This document shows positions 7,949 through 17,941 of a stretch of 64,000 nt of DNA, in pieces. Location: the NCBI GenBank assembly GCA_002359735.1, contig DENS01000001.1, positions 1-64,000 of the forward strand, written 5' to 3'. Under the pieces are notes generated by a model. It saw only the letters and a program-made list of their open reading frames with translations. It searched no databases and had not been told where the DNA came from. The position numbers and the translations under genes were made by a program. Positions within the stretch are counted from its first letter, which is position 1. Each line of letters opens with the position of its first letter. The stretch comes from Micavibrio sp. UBA2638. Lineage in GTDB: Bacteria; Pseudomonadota; Alphaproteobacteria; Micavibrionales; Micavibrionaceae.

Positions 7949-8853
7949 ACCCTTGCATACCAAGTGCTACGAGCCTGACCATGGCGCTTTAAATATCCTT
8001 GATCAACCAACTCGGCCAGACGTAATTTCAGTGTTGATCTACGCCCACGAGTAAGACGTTCAATATCTTTCATTTGAAGACGCTCTTTGTCCTCAAACAG
8101 CTTCATCACCTTTATAGACAAAGCTGGAAGACGGGCCACATCTTTACCGGAGCGCGCCATGCGGTCTTGCAATTCGTCTTTTTGAGCAATCAACGCACCC
8201 AAAAAAAACTCTATCCAGGGTCCAAAATCCATGTGACCCGCTTCAATGTTATCTTGCGTTGTCTTCAGCGCGTTGAAATAGGCCACGCTTCTTTCTGACA
8301 GGATTTGTTCAAAACTGATATAAGGAGCATAATCATACCCGGCCTTAAGCATCAGCAAGATCGTCATCAAGCGCATCAGCTTTTGATTCCCATGATCGAA
8401 CGGTCCGATTTGTAATAAAAGTACGCTAAAGATTGCAATGACAAGCAAAGGGTGAAAATTATCACTATGAAGCGCCTGGTCCAACCATTCCAATACATTG
8501 GCAATTAATGCAGCCACTTCATCAGGCGCAGCCGTATCAAGTGAGCCAATAATTTTGTCCCCATGCTGGACAATGATGGGCATATGGCGCCCTTTAAAAC
8601 CGGCAGGCGCCTCTTGCCGAGAAACCACCATATGCAATTTCACGAGCATATCGTAATCTACCTGTTTTTCTCGCAAAGGATCAATTAGTTTTCGAAAATT
8701 TTGGCCGAAATTAGCCACATCTCCCAACATATTTAATGCGGTCGTATGATTCTCTAAAGCATTCCACGCGCCTTTAAATTCATCGATTTCTGCAATCGAT
8801 AGCAACATAGATGGAGTTATAGGAACATTATTAGCTGATAACATAATGGCCAA
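7945..8853 (-). CDS. Fic-domain protein with degenerate active site and C-terminal winged helix
   Basis: The 302-residue protein has the layout of Fic proteins with a C-terminal winged helix: a flap region near 85-105 ('FKGRHMPIIV'), 'VAALIANVLEWLDQAL', then the Fic loop 'IGPFDHGNQKLMR' at 149-161, and a wHTH from about 245. Active AMP-transferases have HPFx(D/E)GNGRxxR. Here the catalytic His is Gly150, the acidic residue is His154, and GR is Gln-Lys, so transferase activity is unlikely. The reading frame is intact. It follows argS by 32 bases on the same strand and overlaps the pilin-like gene tail to tail by four bases. It may act as a DNA-binding regulator or an inactive Fic partner. Confidence 0.7.
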   Translation of the reverse strand: MAIMLSANNVPITPSMLLSIAEIDEFKGAWNALENHTTALNMLGDVANFGQNFRKLIDPLREKQVDYDMLVKLHMVVSRQEAPAGFKGRHMPIIVQHGDKIIGSLDTAAPDEVAALIANVLEWLDQALHSDNFHPLLVIAIFSVLLLQIGPFDHGNQKLMRLMTILLMLKAGYDYAPYISFEQILSERSVAYFNALKTTQDNIEAGHMDFGPWIEFFLGALIAQKDELQDRMARSGKDVARLPALSIKVMKLFEDKERLQMKDIERLTRGRRSTLKLRLAELVDQGYLKRHGQARSTWYARV

Positions 8854-8885
8854 TTATAGCCATTATTATTATTCTATTGCAAGCA

Positions 8886-10607
8886 TTACATACGCTCTGG
8901 AATTTGTATCCCAAGCAAGTTCAGAATCAACTCTAACTGGCGTACAGTAAGAGAGCAAAGCCCCAAACGACTGGCGCGCAAGTCCTCGTCACGCTCAGAC
9001 AAGATATGACAGTTCGAATAAAAACTACTAAAACTTTGAGCAATCTTATAAGCGTAATCACAGAGAACATGCGGCGTATTATTTCGTAACGCCAGATCAA
9101 AATGATCTGGAAATTCGGCCAATAGCAACGCCAAAACTTGATCCTCATCCTGGATTTTAAAATTATTAGACATGATCATAGATTGAGCCGCAGCCTTTTT
9201 AAGTAAAGATTTGATGCGAACAGCCTGATAGAGCAAATACGGTCCCGTTTTACCTTCAAACGACGTCATCCGGTCCAGATCAAACACATAATCGGCGATA
9301 CGATTATTTTGCAAATCTGCAAATTTAATCGCCGCAATTGCCACTTTTTGCGCTATATCCTGGCGTTCATCCGGACCTATATCATCCGCCAAATTAGCAT
9401 CATCAAGGCGTGCTTGTGCTTTATCAATACCGGTTGCAATTAAATCTTCGAGTTTCATAACCCCGCCGGCGCGAGTTTTAAAAGGCTTTCCATCGGTGCC
9501 ATTCATTGTACCAAATCCGGCGTGAATAAGGTCCGTCCCGTTCGGGACAATCCCCCCCATTCGTGCAACACGAAAAACTTGTTCAAAATGCAATGATTGA
9601 CGCTGATCGACAATGTAAATAATTTTCGATGGGTTGTATTCCTGAACACGGTCCACAATAGTCGCCAAATCAGTTGTACCGTACATGACAGCCCCATCAC
9701 GTTTGTATAATATAAGTGGTGGAATTTCTTTCGTGTCGGCCTCAGACGCCACAGATACAACAACAGCGCCATCATCATCCAGCGCCAGCCCTTGCTCACG
9801 GAGATCATTGACCATCGGGGCAATCAAATGATGAACGCAGGCTTCGCCTTTCCACATATCAAAGTGAACGCCCAAGGCATCAAAATTGGCTTTCATACCC
9901 GCAACAGACACATCAATAAATTGTTGCCAAACCTTTATATAGTCTGCATCACCATCTTGCAGCTTTGCAGTTGCAGCGCGCGCCATATCAGCCCGTTTTT
10001 CATCCGCTTTACATGCCTTGGAGGCCTCAGGATAAATCTTTTCCAGATCCTCCATCGTCAGATTCTGCCCCAACGTGCCTCGCAATTCCAATTCAGAAAT
10101 AATTTGCCCCATAGGTGTGCCCCAATCCCCCATGTGCACATCCCCCAGAGCGTTATAACCCGCATAATCATATACACGGCGTAGGCAATCCCCAATAATC
10201 GAAGCGCGCAAATGTCCCACATGCATAGGTTTAGCAATATTAGGCCCACCATAATCCAGAATGACTGTATCAGATGGGTAAGCCCCCAAACCCAAGCGAT
10301 CATCCGAAGCAATGGCCTGCGTGTGAGCCGCGATACAATCCTCAGTCAAATCAATATTAATAAATCCAGGTCCGGCAACCTCTAATCTCTTAAACTCCTG
10401 TTTTTCCGACAAGGTCTCGATAATCTTCATAGCGATGTCGCGCGGATTTTTTTTTGCCTGCTTTGCCGCGGCCATAGCACCATTGCACTGAAATTGGGAC
10501 AAATCAGGGCGATCAGAGACACGAACCACGCCTAAATCGGCTGGAAGCCCGTTCTGCTCAAATGCGCTCCCTAAAAGGCCGGAAAGAAATTTTGCGAGTG
10601 ATGTCAT
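8886..10607 (-). CDS. argS: Arginyl-tRNA synthetase
   Basis: The 573-residue class I synthetase charges tRNA-Arg with arginine in the cytoplasm. The HIGH-type motif is HVGH at 129-132, following 'GPNIAKPM'. The N-terminal Add-1 domain and the C-terminal anticodon-binding DALR domain ('GPYLLYQAVRIKSLL' onward, ending 'NLLGIQIPERM') are both complete. The length matches the family. AGGGA lies seven bases before the ATG. Confidence 0.96.
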   Translation of the reverse strand: MTSLAKFLSGLLGSAFEQNGLPADLGVVRVSDRPDLSQFQCNGAMAAAKQAKKNPRDIAMKIIETLSEKQEFKRLEVAGPGFINIDLTEDCIAAHTQAIASDDRLGLGAYPSDTVILDYGGPNIAKPMHVGHLRASIIGDCLRRVYDYAGYNALGDVHMGDWGTPMGQIISELELRGTLGQNLTMEDLEKIYPEASKACKADEKRADMARAATAKLQDGDADYIKVWQQFIDVSVAGMKANFDALGVHFDMWKGEACVHHLIAPMVNDLREQGLALDDDGAVVVSVASEADTKEIPPLILYKRDGAVMYGTTDLATIVDRVQEYNPSKIIYIVDQRQSLHFEQVFRVARMGGIVPNGTDLIHAGFGTMNGTDGKPFKTRAGGVMKLEDLIATGIDKAQARLDDANLADDIGPDERQDIAQKVAIAAIKFADLQNNRIADYVFDLDRMTSFEGKTGPYLLYQAVRIKSLLKKAAAQSMIMSNNFKIQDEDQVLALLLAEFPDHFDLALRNNTPHVLCDYAYKIAQSFSSFYSNCHILSERDEDLRASRLGLCSLTVRQLELILNLLGIQIPERM

Positions 10608-10791
10608 GATATTGTCCCTAAATTATCTTGATTTACTGTCATATTATGCGCTCAAATTCAAGATGCATCCTCTTACAAACAAAAAATTGCTTGGAAACTC
10701 TATGCTCCATTTGTTTAAGCGCTTTAATAAGCCAAGAAAAGATTATTTACAATTGCGTTAACCGACCCAATAGCCCAAAACGAAATCCACG

Positions 10792-13266
10792 TCAGGCATC
10801 TACATTACGAACTTTCAGCGCATTATCCTGAATAAATTCCCGGCGCGGCTCCACAACATCACCCATTAGCGTTGAGAATATTTCATCAGCTTTCATCGCA
10901 TCAGCAACGCGAACCTGCAATAAGGTTCGTACATTAGGGTCTAACGTAGTTTCCCATAGCTGTTCTGGGTTCATCTCCCCCAAACCTTTATAACGCTGAA
11001 TAGAAAGACCTTTCCGGCCATATTCTTGAACACGATCATACAGCGCTGCCGGGCCATTCATCTTAGCTATTGGCTTTTCGCCTTCATAAAGTTCCACCGG
11101 CCCTTCAAACACCTCTTTTAGCCATTCGATAGAATTATGCAAGCGGCGCGCATCAGGGGAACGTACGCGCTCAATGGACAAACGCACTTTATCGGTGATT
11201 CCGCGAAGCGTACGTGTAAACACGTACCCGCCGACCGCCGTAAACTCGCCCTTCCACCCCTTTTCATTACTAGCAGCAAGATTATCCAGACGTTCGGCAA
11301 TTTTCTGTGCGTAGGCTTCACCTTTGGATGCATCATCAAATATCGAATCATCCAATCCACCGGCAATTGCCGCTTGTTCAACAATACGGCGGTTGCCAGC
11401 CTTTTGTTGAAGCGCATTAATCGAATTACGGATTTTCCGGCATTGAATTAAAGTTTCGCGCAGATCATTGCCCACGCGCTTAGATCCATCCGCCTCAATC
11501 AACGACAAATCAGGTAAGGATACATCGATCAAATAATCCTCTAACCCTTTCTCATCCTTCAAATATAGCTCGCTGCTTTTTCCACGTTTCACCTTAAACA
11601 GAGGCGGTTGCGCGATATAAAGATACCCGCGTTCTATAATTTCAGGCATATAGCGGAAGAAGAACGTCAGTAACAATGTTCTAATATGCGCACCATCCAC
11701 ATCGGCGTCAGTCATAATAACAATTTTATGGTAACGGGCCTTTTCAATATCGAACTCATCCGGTCCAATTGATGTGCCAAGCGCGGTAATAAGCGTTCCA
11801 ACCTGTTCCGACCCCAACATGCGATCAAATCTAGCGCGCTCAACATTTAAAATCTTGCCTCGCAAAGGTAAAATCGCTTGGTTATGACGATCCCGCGCCT
11901 GCTTAGCAGATCCCCCCGCCGAGTCCCCCTCAACAATAAAAATCTCAGAAATTGACGGATCCTTAGACTGACAATCTGCCAGCTTACCCGGCAGATTTGA
12001 AACATCCATGACCCCTTTACGGCGCGTCAAATCACGGGCGCGTCGTGCAGCTTCGCGGGCGCTGGCCGCTTCAACAATTTTACTAACAATTTCTTTGGCT
12101 TCAGTCGGATGCTCCTCCAGCCATGTGCCAAAATGCTCTGCCACTGCGGCCTCAACCACGGGGCGCACTTCAGAGGACACGAGCTTATCCTTTGTCTGTG
12201 ACGAGAATTTAGGGTCCGGGACCTTTACAGACAGAACACAAGTCATGCCCTCGCGCATGTCTTCACCGGTCAGCTTAACCTTTTCCTTCTTTAACAAGCC
12301 GCGCTCATCGGAATATTTTGTTATGGCCCGGGTCAAAGCAGCACGGAACCCTGCCAAGTGAGTTCCACCATCGCGCTGAGGAATGTTATTCGTAAAACAC
12401 AGCATGGTTTCATGGTAAGCATCTGTCCATTCAATCGCCGCTTCCACTGTTATGCCGGCTTTATCGTCATAGGCACTTATGCCCACGGCAGGTTTGAAAA
12501 TTGCCTTCTTTGAACGATCAAGATAGGCAACAAAACTCTCTATACCGCCTTCAAAATGCAAATGTGTTTGCTGGTGCTCCTCAGGGTCATCAGGGCGATG
12601 ATCCGACAGGTAAATGTTAACCCCGGAATTTAGAAACGCCAATTCGCGCAACCGATCTTCCAGCGTTTTATAATCAAAATCTGTCATCGTAAATGTGCTG
12701 GGTGAGGGTAAAAATGTAACAGATGTTCCGTTACGCTCTTCGGGGCCCAAATCGCGAACCGGTTTTAAATCCTCACCAGCTTCACCGTGTTTAAAGCGCA
12801 TAGTCCATTCTTTGCCCTCACGGCGGATTGTCAAATCCAGATATTCAGACAAAGCATTGACAACAGACACACCCACGCCGTGCAAACCACCAGAAACCTT
12901 ATAGGAATTCTGGTCAAACTTACCGCCAGCATGCAATTGAGTCATAATAACTTGGGCGGCCGACACTTTTTCTTCAGGATGCTCATCCACTGGAATACCG
13001 CGACCATTATCCTGCACAGTGACAGATCCATCAGGATTCAAAATCACATCAATGCGATCACAATGTCCCGCCAGCGATTCATCGATAGCGTTATCCACGA
13101 CCTCATACACCATATGATGTAAACCTGTACCATCATCGGTATCACCGATATACATCCCCGGACGTTTACGGACGGCTTCCAGACCGCGCAAAACCTTAAT
13201 CGAATCGGCGCCATAATCGCCGCTTTCTATAGCCACTTCATCTGCATTTGCTGTATTTTCAGCCAT
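10792..13266 (-). CDS. gyrB: DNA gyrase subunit B
   Basis: The 824-residue ATPase subunit of gyrase introduces negative supercoils together with GyrA. The GHKL ATPase domain starts at 'VLRGLEAVRKRPGMYIGD', with 'EVVDNAIDES' (Bergerat N box) and 'GGLHGVGVSVVNALS'. The transducer and TOPRIM regions follow ('IVEGDSAGGSAKQARDR', 'IMTDADVDGAHI'), and the C-terminus carries 'QRYKGLGEMNPEQLW'. The length is normal. It sits in the replication cluster with recF and dnaN, separated from them by a hisC-like gene on the other strand. Confidence 0.98.
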   Translation of the reverse strand: MAENTANADEVAIESGDYGADSIKVLRGLEAVRKRPGMYIGDTDDGTGLHHMVYEVVDNAIDESLAGHCDRIDVILNPDGSVTVQDNGRGIPVDEHPEEKVSAAQVIMTQLHAGGKFDQNSYKVSGGLHGVGVSVVNALSEYLDLTIRREGKEWTMRFKHGEAGEDLKPVRDLGPEERNGTSVTFLPSPSTFTMTDFDYKTLEDRLRELAFLNSGVNIYLSDHRPDDPEEHQQTHLHFEGGIESFVAYLDRSKKAIFKPAVGISAYDDKAGITVEAAIEWTDAYHETMLCFTNNIPQRDGGTHLAGFRAALTRAITKYSDERGLLKKEKVKLTGEDMREGMTCVLSVKVPDPKFSSQTKDKLVSSEVRPVVEAAVAEHFGTWLEEHPTEAKEIVSKIVEAASAREAARRARDLTRRKGVMDVSNLPGKLADCQSKDPSISEIFIVEGDSAGGSAKQARDRHNQAILPLRGKILNVERARFDRMLGSEQVGTLITALGTSIGPDEFDIEKARYHKIVIMTDADVDGAHIRTLLLTFFFRYMPEIIERGYLYIAQPPLFKVKRGKSSELYLKDEKGLEDYLIDVSLPDLSLIEADGSKRVGNDLRETLIQCRKIRNSINALQQKAGNRRIVEQAAIAGGLDDSIFDDASKGEAYAQKIAERLDNLAASNEKGWKGEFTAVGGYVFTRTLRGITDKVRLSIERVRSPDARRLHNSIEWLKEVFEGPVELYEGEKPIAKMNGPAALYDRVQEYGRKGLSIQRYKGLGEMNPEQLWETTLDPNVRTLLQVRVADAMKADEIFSTLMGDVVEPRREFIQDNALKVRNVDA

Positions 13267-13457
13267 GATTCTTTTCTACTCTCTCTACACTCCGCGAAAC
13301 AGCCTCCCAGCCCGCGGATTTCTTTCATTCTTAACTGATGTTTTTATAGCATAAACAACAACTTCCACCTAATGAATTGCGGCTAAAAATCCATGTTTTC
13401 CAACGCTTTTATAAAATAATGATTGGCATAAAATCACAGCTGTTCTAAAAACACAGA

Positions 13458-14561
13458 ATGAATACAGCATTCGATCAAATTTCACATCTAATCCGCCCCC
13501 ATTTCTTAAAAATGCAGGGCTATGTTTCAGCCGGCATGTTGGCAGGCAAGGACGAAACGCGAATATTTCTTAACGCCAATGAAAACCCCTTTTCTCTACC
13601 TGGTCTTGAGGGCTGTAATCGATACCCTGAACCGCAGCCAGCCAATCTACTCAAAGCAATGGCAGGTCTGTACGATGTGAGACAAGATCAAATAACCATT
13701 ACGCGCGGCGCCGATGAAGCCATCAAACTGGTAACACAAATTGCAGTAGAGCCTTTTACTGAAGACATCTTAATCACACCGCCCACATTTGGCATATATA
13801 AGGTTGATGCCGATGCCATGCCCGCACGAAAAGTTGTTGAAGTCCCCCTATTAAAAAAGCAAGGAACATTTTTCCTGAACAGCCAAGGCATCAAAAACGC
13901 ACTGGACGCCCCGTCAAATCGAATCAAATTAATTTACTTAACCAGTCCGAACAACCCTACGGGCAATAATTTGTCGTATGATGATTTAACGGATGTAATT
14001 CAATACGCCGCAGGCAAAGCATTTGTCATCATGGACGAAACATATGCCGAATTCACCGACCAGCCCAGCTTCACCCAAACGATTACGGAACACCCACATC
14101 TTATTATACTGCGTACATTGTCTAAATCTTATTCCATGGCAGGGATGCGCATTGGCTGCGTCATATCAGGCGTACCAGAATTGACGACCATCATCAGAAC
14201 CAAGGTCATGGAAACCTACCCTATTCCCCGCGGCAGCAGCGAGGCAGCCTTAAAAATATTTGAGCCTGGAGTTTTGGACATAGCCCGTCAAAACATCAAA
14301 AAACTGATTACAGAACGTGAACGCATGGTCAAAGCATTAAACATCCAAAATGGTATAAGGCACATTTACCCTTCCGATGCTAATTTTTTGCTGGTTGAAA
14401 TGGAACGCGCTCATGATTTTTACAATTTTGCCTTGTCCCGCAATGTCATCATGCGCGATATATCCAACGCGAAAGGAACAGAAAACTGTATTCGCCTAAC
14501 CCTGGGCACCCCTTCTGAAAATGATTTGGTTTTAGCATTATTAAAAGAATTTTATGGCTAG
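13458..14561 (+). CDS. hisC: Histidinol-phosphate aminotransferase
   Basis: The 367-residue PLP-dependent class I/II aminotransferase has the HisC pattern: 'NANENPF' near residue 35, 'TRGADEAI', 'LTSPNNPTG', 'DETYAEF', and the PLP lysine at about 223 in 'LSKSYSMAGMRIG'. The expected reaction is transamination of imidazole-acetol phosphate in histidine biosynthesis, but related enzymes use aromatic amino acids. It is isolated from other his genes, inserted between gyrB and recF and convergent with recF (12 bases apart). Confidence 0.85.
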   Translation: MNTAFDQISHLIRPHFLKMQGYVSAGMLAGKDETRIFLNANENPFSLPGLEGCNRYPEPQPANLLKAMAGLYDVRQDQITITRGADEAIKLVTQIAVEPFTEDILITPPTFGIYKVDADAMPARKVVEVPLLKKQGTFFLNSQGIKNALDAPSNRIKLIYLTSPNNPTGNNLSYDDLTDVIQYAAGKAFVIMDETYAEFTDQPSFTQTITEHPHLIILRTLSKSYSMAGMRIGCVISGVPELTTIIRTKVMETYPIPRGSSEAALKIFEPGVLDIARQNIKKLITERERMVKALNIQNGIRHIYPSDANFLLVEMERAHDFYNFALSRNVIMRDISNAKGTENCIRLTLGTPSENDLVLALLKEFYG

Positions 14562-14573
14562 ATGCACCACAAT

Positions 14574-15695
14574 CTATATGTGACACTTTACCCTGGCATC
14601 CTTAACATCAAAAAATTGCGCACTCGCACGAATGGACGAAAACAGACTTTCTTCCGTCCCGGTTAACCAAACCTGCCCGCCTAATTCCTGCAGAATTTCA
14701 TATAATGCGCCCCTACGTCCCTCATCCAAATGGGCAGCCACCTCATCTAGTAACAACACCGGCGGCGCCCCACGCTCCGCCGCAATTAGTCTGGCATGCG
14801 CCAAAATCAAACCAATCAACAGAGCCTTTTGTTCTCCGGTTGAACACTGATCGGCAGGCATTTGTTTTTCCGCCATATGCACCACCAGGTCCCCTTTATG
14901 CGGGCCGGTGGCCGCGCCGCCGGTAATGGCATCGGCCTGACGCGTTTGTTCCAGTTGATATTTAAACATATCCTCCACCTCTAAAGCAGGTGCGGAACTC
15001 AATAATTCCTCAATCGTACCGCCCGCCCGAATGCGCGCCAATGGAAAATGCGCATGATCTTCCTTTTCACAAGCCCGCTGCAACCGCGCCGTAAAATCTA
15101 ACCGGGCAGCAGCAATGGAAACACCTGTTTCAGCCATTTGCGCCTCTAAACTCTTTATCCAAGCCAGGTCCGCGCGCCCTTCCTTTAACAACTTTGACCG
15201 CTGGCTCATGGCATTGTCATACCGTGACACCCGCCCTGAATGACCGGGATCAAAGGCGAAAACCATCCGATCTAAAAAACGCCTGCGTTCACGGCCAGAG
15301 TCCATAAACAACCGATCCATTTGCGGGGTCAACCAAATGCAGGCCAAATAATCGGCCAGAGCATTTTGCCCCTTGGCTGTTACACCGTTAATACGCACAA
15401 CACGCTTATCCAACCGCGCATCCAACCCCGTACCCAATTTAGTTTGCCCTCCGGCTCCTTGCACATCAGCAGCAACGGCCCAGCCTTGTGCATATTGATC
15501 GTTCTTTTGGATTTCCGCAGGACGAGCCATACGCAAACCACGCCCGGGACAAAGTAAAGAAACAGCCTCAAGAATATTCGTTTTTCCCGCACCATTGGCA
15601 CCAGATAAAACGACAAGACCTGAACACAAATCATTGAGACGCGCCGAATCATAGCAACGAAAATTTGATAATTTTAAAGCCGATATAAAGGACAT
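14574..15695 (-). CDS. recF: DNA replication and repair protein RecF
   Basis: The 373-residue SMC-like ATPase helps load RecA at gaps with RecO and RecR. Walker A 'GANGAGKTN' lies at 32-40, 'LSLLCPGRG'-like family sequence follows, and the signature/Walker B region near the end reads 'STGEQKALLIGLILAHA' and 'PVLLLDEVAAHLD'. The length is typical. It follows dnaN, but a terminator hairpin separates the two genes. Confidence 0.96.
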   Translation of the reverse strand: MSFISALKLSNFRCYDSARLNDLCSGLVVLSGANGAGKTNILEAVSLLCPGRGLRMARPAEIQKNDQYAQGWAVAADVQGAGGQTKLGTGLDARLDKRVVRINGVTAKGQNALADYLACIWLTPQMDRLFMDSGRERRRFLDRMVFAFDPGHSGRVSRYDNAMSQRSKLLKEGRADLAWIKSLEAQMAETGVSIAAARLDFTARLQRACEKEDHAHFPLARIRAGGTIEELLSSAPALEVEDMFKYQLEQTRQADAITGGAATGPHKGDLVVHMAEKQMPADQCSTGEQKALLIGLILAHARLIAAERGAPPVLLLDEVAAHLDEGRRGALYEILQELGGQVWLTGTEESLFSSIRASAQFFDVKDARVKCHI

Positions 15696-15797
15696 ATTTT
15701 ATTTCTATTTTATCACTGAGAAGTTTTCTAGTGAAACCCGCGCGCCATGATAAACACAGTTAAAGATAAAAGCCGTATTACAAATGTAACCCGATAT

Positions 15798-15831
15798 AAA
15801 AACCGGCAGAGCAATTTCTCCGCCGGTTTAT
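15798..15831 (-). terminator. Rho-independent terminator after dnaN
   Basis: On the - strand the arms AAACCGGC and GCCGGTTT enclose a 14-base loop and run into a T-rich end. It lies 27 bases past the dnaN stop, so recF probably has its own promoter or is read through. Confidence 0.75.
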
Positions 15832-15857
15832 TATACGTTTGCTATCCTTGTGCGTTT

Positions 15858-16973
15858 TTAAACACGCAAAGGCATTAAGACATACAAAGATGATGGGTCG
15901 CCATTATCCTGAATAATCGTAGGGCTGGCAGCGTCTGCCAATGTCAAACGACACCCTTCCCCTTCTATTTGAGACGTAATATCCAACAGATATTTAGCAT
16001 TAAAACCAATTTCAATGTCCGTATCCCCATTAACTTCCATCTGCTCAGTCGCGCTACCTGCCTCAGCTGAAGAAGCAGAAATAGTCATCTGCTTACCCTG
16101 CAGTGCAATTTTAACAGCACGGGATTTACCATCAGAAATCGTGGAAACGCGGTCGATTGCTCCTGTGAACATTTTCGGGTCACACTCAACAACTTTATCA
16201 TTCCCCTTAGGAATAACGCGTTCATAATCAGGAAATTTTCCATCGATCAATTTTGAGGTCAAAATAATGTGATCGAACTCAAAACGAATCTTGCTCTCCG
16301 ATAAAGAAATTTTGATTGTATCAGCCGCATCATCAGATAGTTTACGCAACTCCTGAATAGCTTTGCGCGGAATAATAATACCTGGCATATCAGCCGCGCC
16401 CTCAGGCAAAGGCATTTCAAAACGAGCCAAACGATGACCGTCAGTCGCAACCGCCCGTAAAACCTGAACTCCCTCCTGTTCAGCATGGTGCAAATAAATA
16501 CCATTCAGATAATAGCGGGTTTCTTCCGTGCTCATCGCAAACTTTGTACGATCAACCAAGGCACGCAAAGATGCGGCAGGAACTGAAAAGCTCTGCGCCA
16601 ACTCGCCAGCGCCAAGGGCTGGAAAATCTGAAACGGGCAAACAGCTCAATTTGAATTGTGAACGCCCTGCACGCACAGTAATCTGCGTGCCTTCATTGTT
16701 CAATTCGATTTCCACATCAGATCCATCCTGAAATTTACGAACAATATCGTGCAATGTATGCGCCGGGGCCGTGATTGCACCAGCCTGAGAAACATTGGCG
16801 GCCACCGATTCGTTGATTTCCAGATCCATATCAGTTGCTGTCATGGATAAAACACCATCTTCAGCCTTCATTAGAACATTGGATAGAATGGGAATAGTGT
16901 TTCTTCGCTCAACAACACTTTGTACGTGATTGAGCGCTCTTAATAGCGCGGCGCGATCGATACTCAACTTCAT
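15858..16973 (-). CDS. dnaN: DNA polymerase III sliding clamp (beta subunit)
   Basis: The 371-residue protein has the three-domain beta-clamp pattern: it begins 'MKLSIDRAALLRALNHVQSV' with 'VERRNTIPILSNVLM', and ends with the conserved 'VLMPLRV'. It tethers DNA polymerases to DNA. The length equals the family norm. It is followed by a terminator and then recF. Upstream lie bioD and a possible 37-residue reading frame. Confidence 0.98.
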   Translation of the reverse strand: MKLSIDRAALLRALNHVQSVVERRNTIPILSNVLMKAEDGVLSMTATDMDLEINESVAANVSQAGAITAPAHTLHDIVRKFQDGSDVEIELNNEGTQITVRAGRSQFKLSCLPVSDFPALGAGELAQSFSVPAASLRALVDRTKFAMSTEETRYYLNGIYLHHAEQEGVQVLRAVATDGHRLARFEMPLPEGAADMPGIIIPRKAIQELRKLSDDAADTIKISLSESKIRFEFDHIILTSKLIDGKFPDYERVIPKGNDKVVECDPKMFTGAIDRVSTISDGKSRAVKIALQGKQMTISASSAEAGSATEQMEVNGDTDIEIGFNAKYLLDITSQIEGEGCRLTLADAASPTIIQDNGDPSSLYVLMPLRV

Positions 16974-17055
16974 GGCGATAATCCTGCTTTTACAATTCTG
17001 TTAATTCGTAGAATCAAACACTAGCAAGCCCGAACGCGCAAGGAAAGCCCTAAAA

Positions 17056-17169
17056 TCAAGCAGCAGCCTTGATTTGCACAGGATTATCAATTTTAACCCT
17101 AAGTTCACCAGATAATTGCACATCAAATGCTTTTTTATACACTTTATAAATGTTTAAGACACCGTTCAC
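17056..17169 (-). CDS. Possible 37-residue peptide overlapping the bioD stop
   Basis: A GTG codon overlaps the bioD TGA (GTGA) and opens a 37-codon frame ending 'VKIDNPVQIKAAA'. The codon directly before the GTG is a stop, so the frame starts exactly there. Composition looks protein-like, with alternating polar and hydrophobic residues. No good ribosome site is at the right distance; AGGA is about 15 bases away. It may be a chance frame. Confidence 0.25.
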   Translation of the reverse strand: MNGVLNIYKVYKKAFDVQLSGELRVKIDNPVQIKAAA

Positions 17170-17804
17170 CTAAGATCGATAAAGTCCTGCAAACGAAAAT
17201 TACGCTTAAAACAATTATGAAGACCAGCCGCATCCAGATCAGAAATCCAAGGCATGTGCCCTAAAATTCTAACTTTAGAAAAATCAGCAATGGTCTGAAT
17301 GTTATCATCATTGGGTTCACCAACAAAGATAACGCCGTGAACATTAATATTACGGGACCAAAGAGCCTCCAGAGATAACAAAGTATGGTTAATCGTACCC
17401 AGCCCCGTACGCGCACACAAAATCAACGGAACGTCCCATTTTTTAAATTGATTAATATATAGATTGTCGCGTGTCAAAGGCACCATTAAACCGCCAGCTC
17501 CTTCTATAATCAGCGGGTTGTCACTTTGGGGCAAATTTATACAATTCAGATCAAGGCTGACACCATCCAGTTCTGCAGCAAGGTGCGGCGATACAGCCTC
17601 AGCAAACACGTAGCTCTCGGGTAAAAACCGCTCATCAGGCAGGCCAGTCATTTTTTGTACACGCCGCGTATCAACGCCACCATCCCCAATGCCCGTTTGT
17701 ATAGGCTTCCAGTAATTATAACCCAAAGCCTGAACCAACATGGCACTCACCACGGTTTTGCCAATGTCCTCATCAGTAGCGGATATAATATAGGATGTAT
17801 TCAT
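17166..17804 (-). CDS. bioD: Dethiobiotin synthetase
   Basis: The 212-residue P-loop enzyme carboxylates and closes diaminopelargonic acid to dethiobiotin using ATP and CO2. The N-terminal nucleotide loop reads 'ATDEDIGKT' (residues 9-17), followed by 'YWKPIQTG', the substrate 'SPHLAAE'-type motif and 'IIEGAGGLMVPL', all characteristic of BioD. No other biotin gene is in the window. Confidence 0.92.
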   Translation of the reverse strand: MNTSYIISATDEDIGKTVVSAMLVQALGYNYWKPIQTGIGDGGVDTRRVQKMTGLPDERFLPESYVFAEAVSPHLAAELDGVSLDLNCINLPQSDNPLIIEGAGGLMVPLTRDNLYINQFKKWDVPLILCARTGLGTINHTLLSLEALWSRNINVHGVIFVGEPNDDNIQTIADFSKVRILGHMPWISDLDAAGLHNCFKRNFRLQDFIDLR

Positions 17805-17941
17805 CTCATTTATTTAGCAGAGCCCATTACAACAAACAAGATTGACAGGCACAACATCATGATTTTGCAATGATCGCGGCAACCAATTTGGCGCACTAGA
17901 CACGATTTATGTTAGACTAAAATGCGTAGGAGTTAATAACA

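Noticed and set aside
13291..13318. TCCGCG/CGCGGA inverted repeat before gyrB
   Set aside because: Six-base arms with a 16-base loop; too weak to call a regulatory element.
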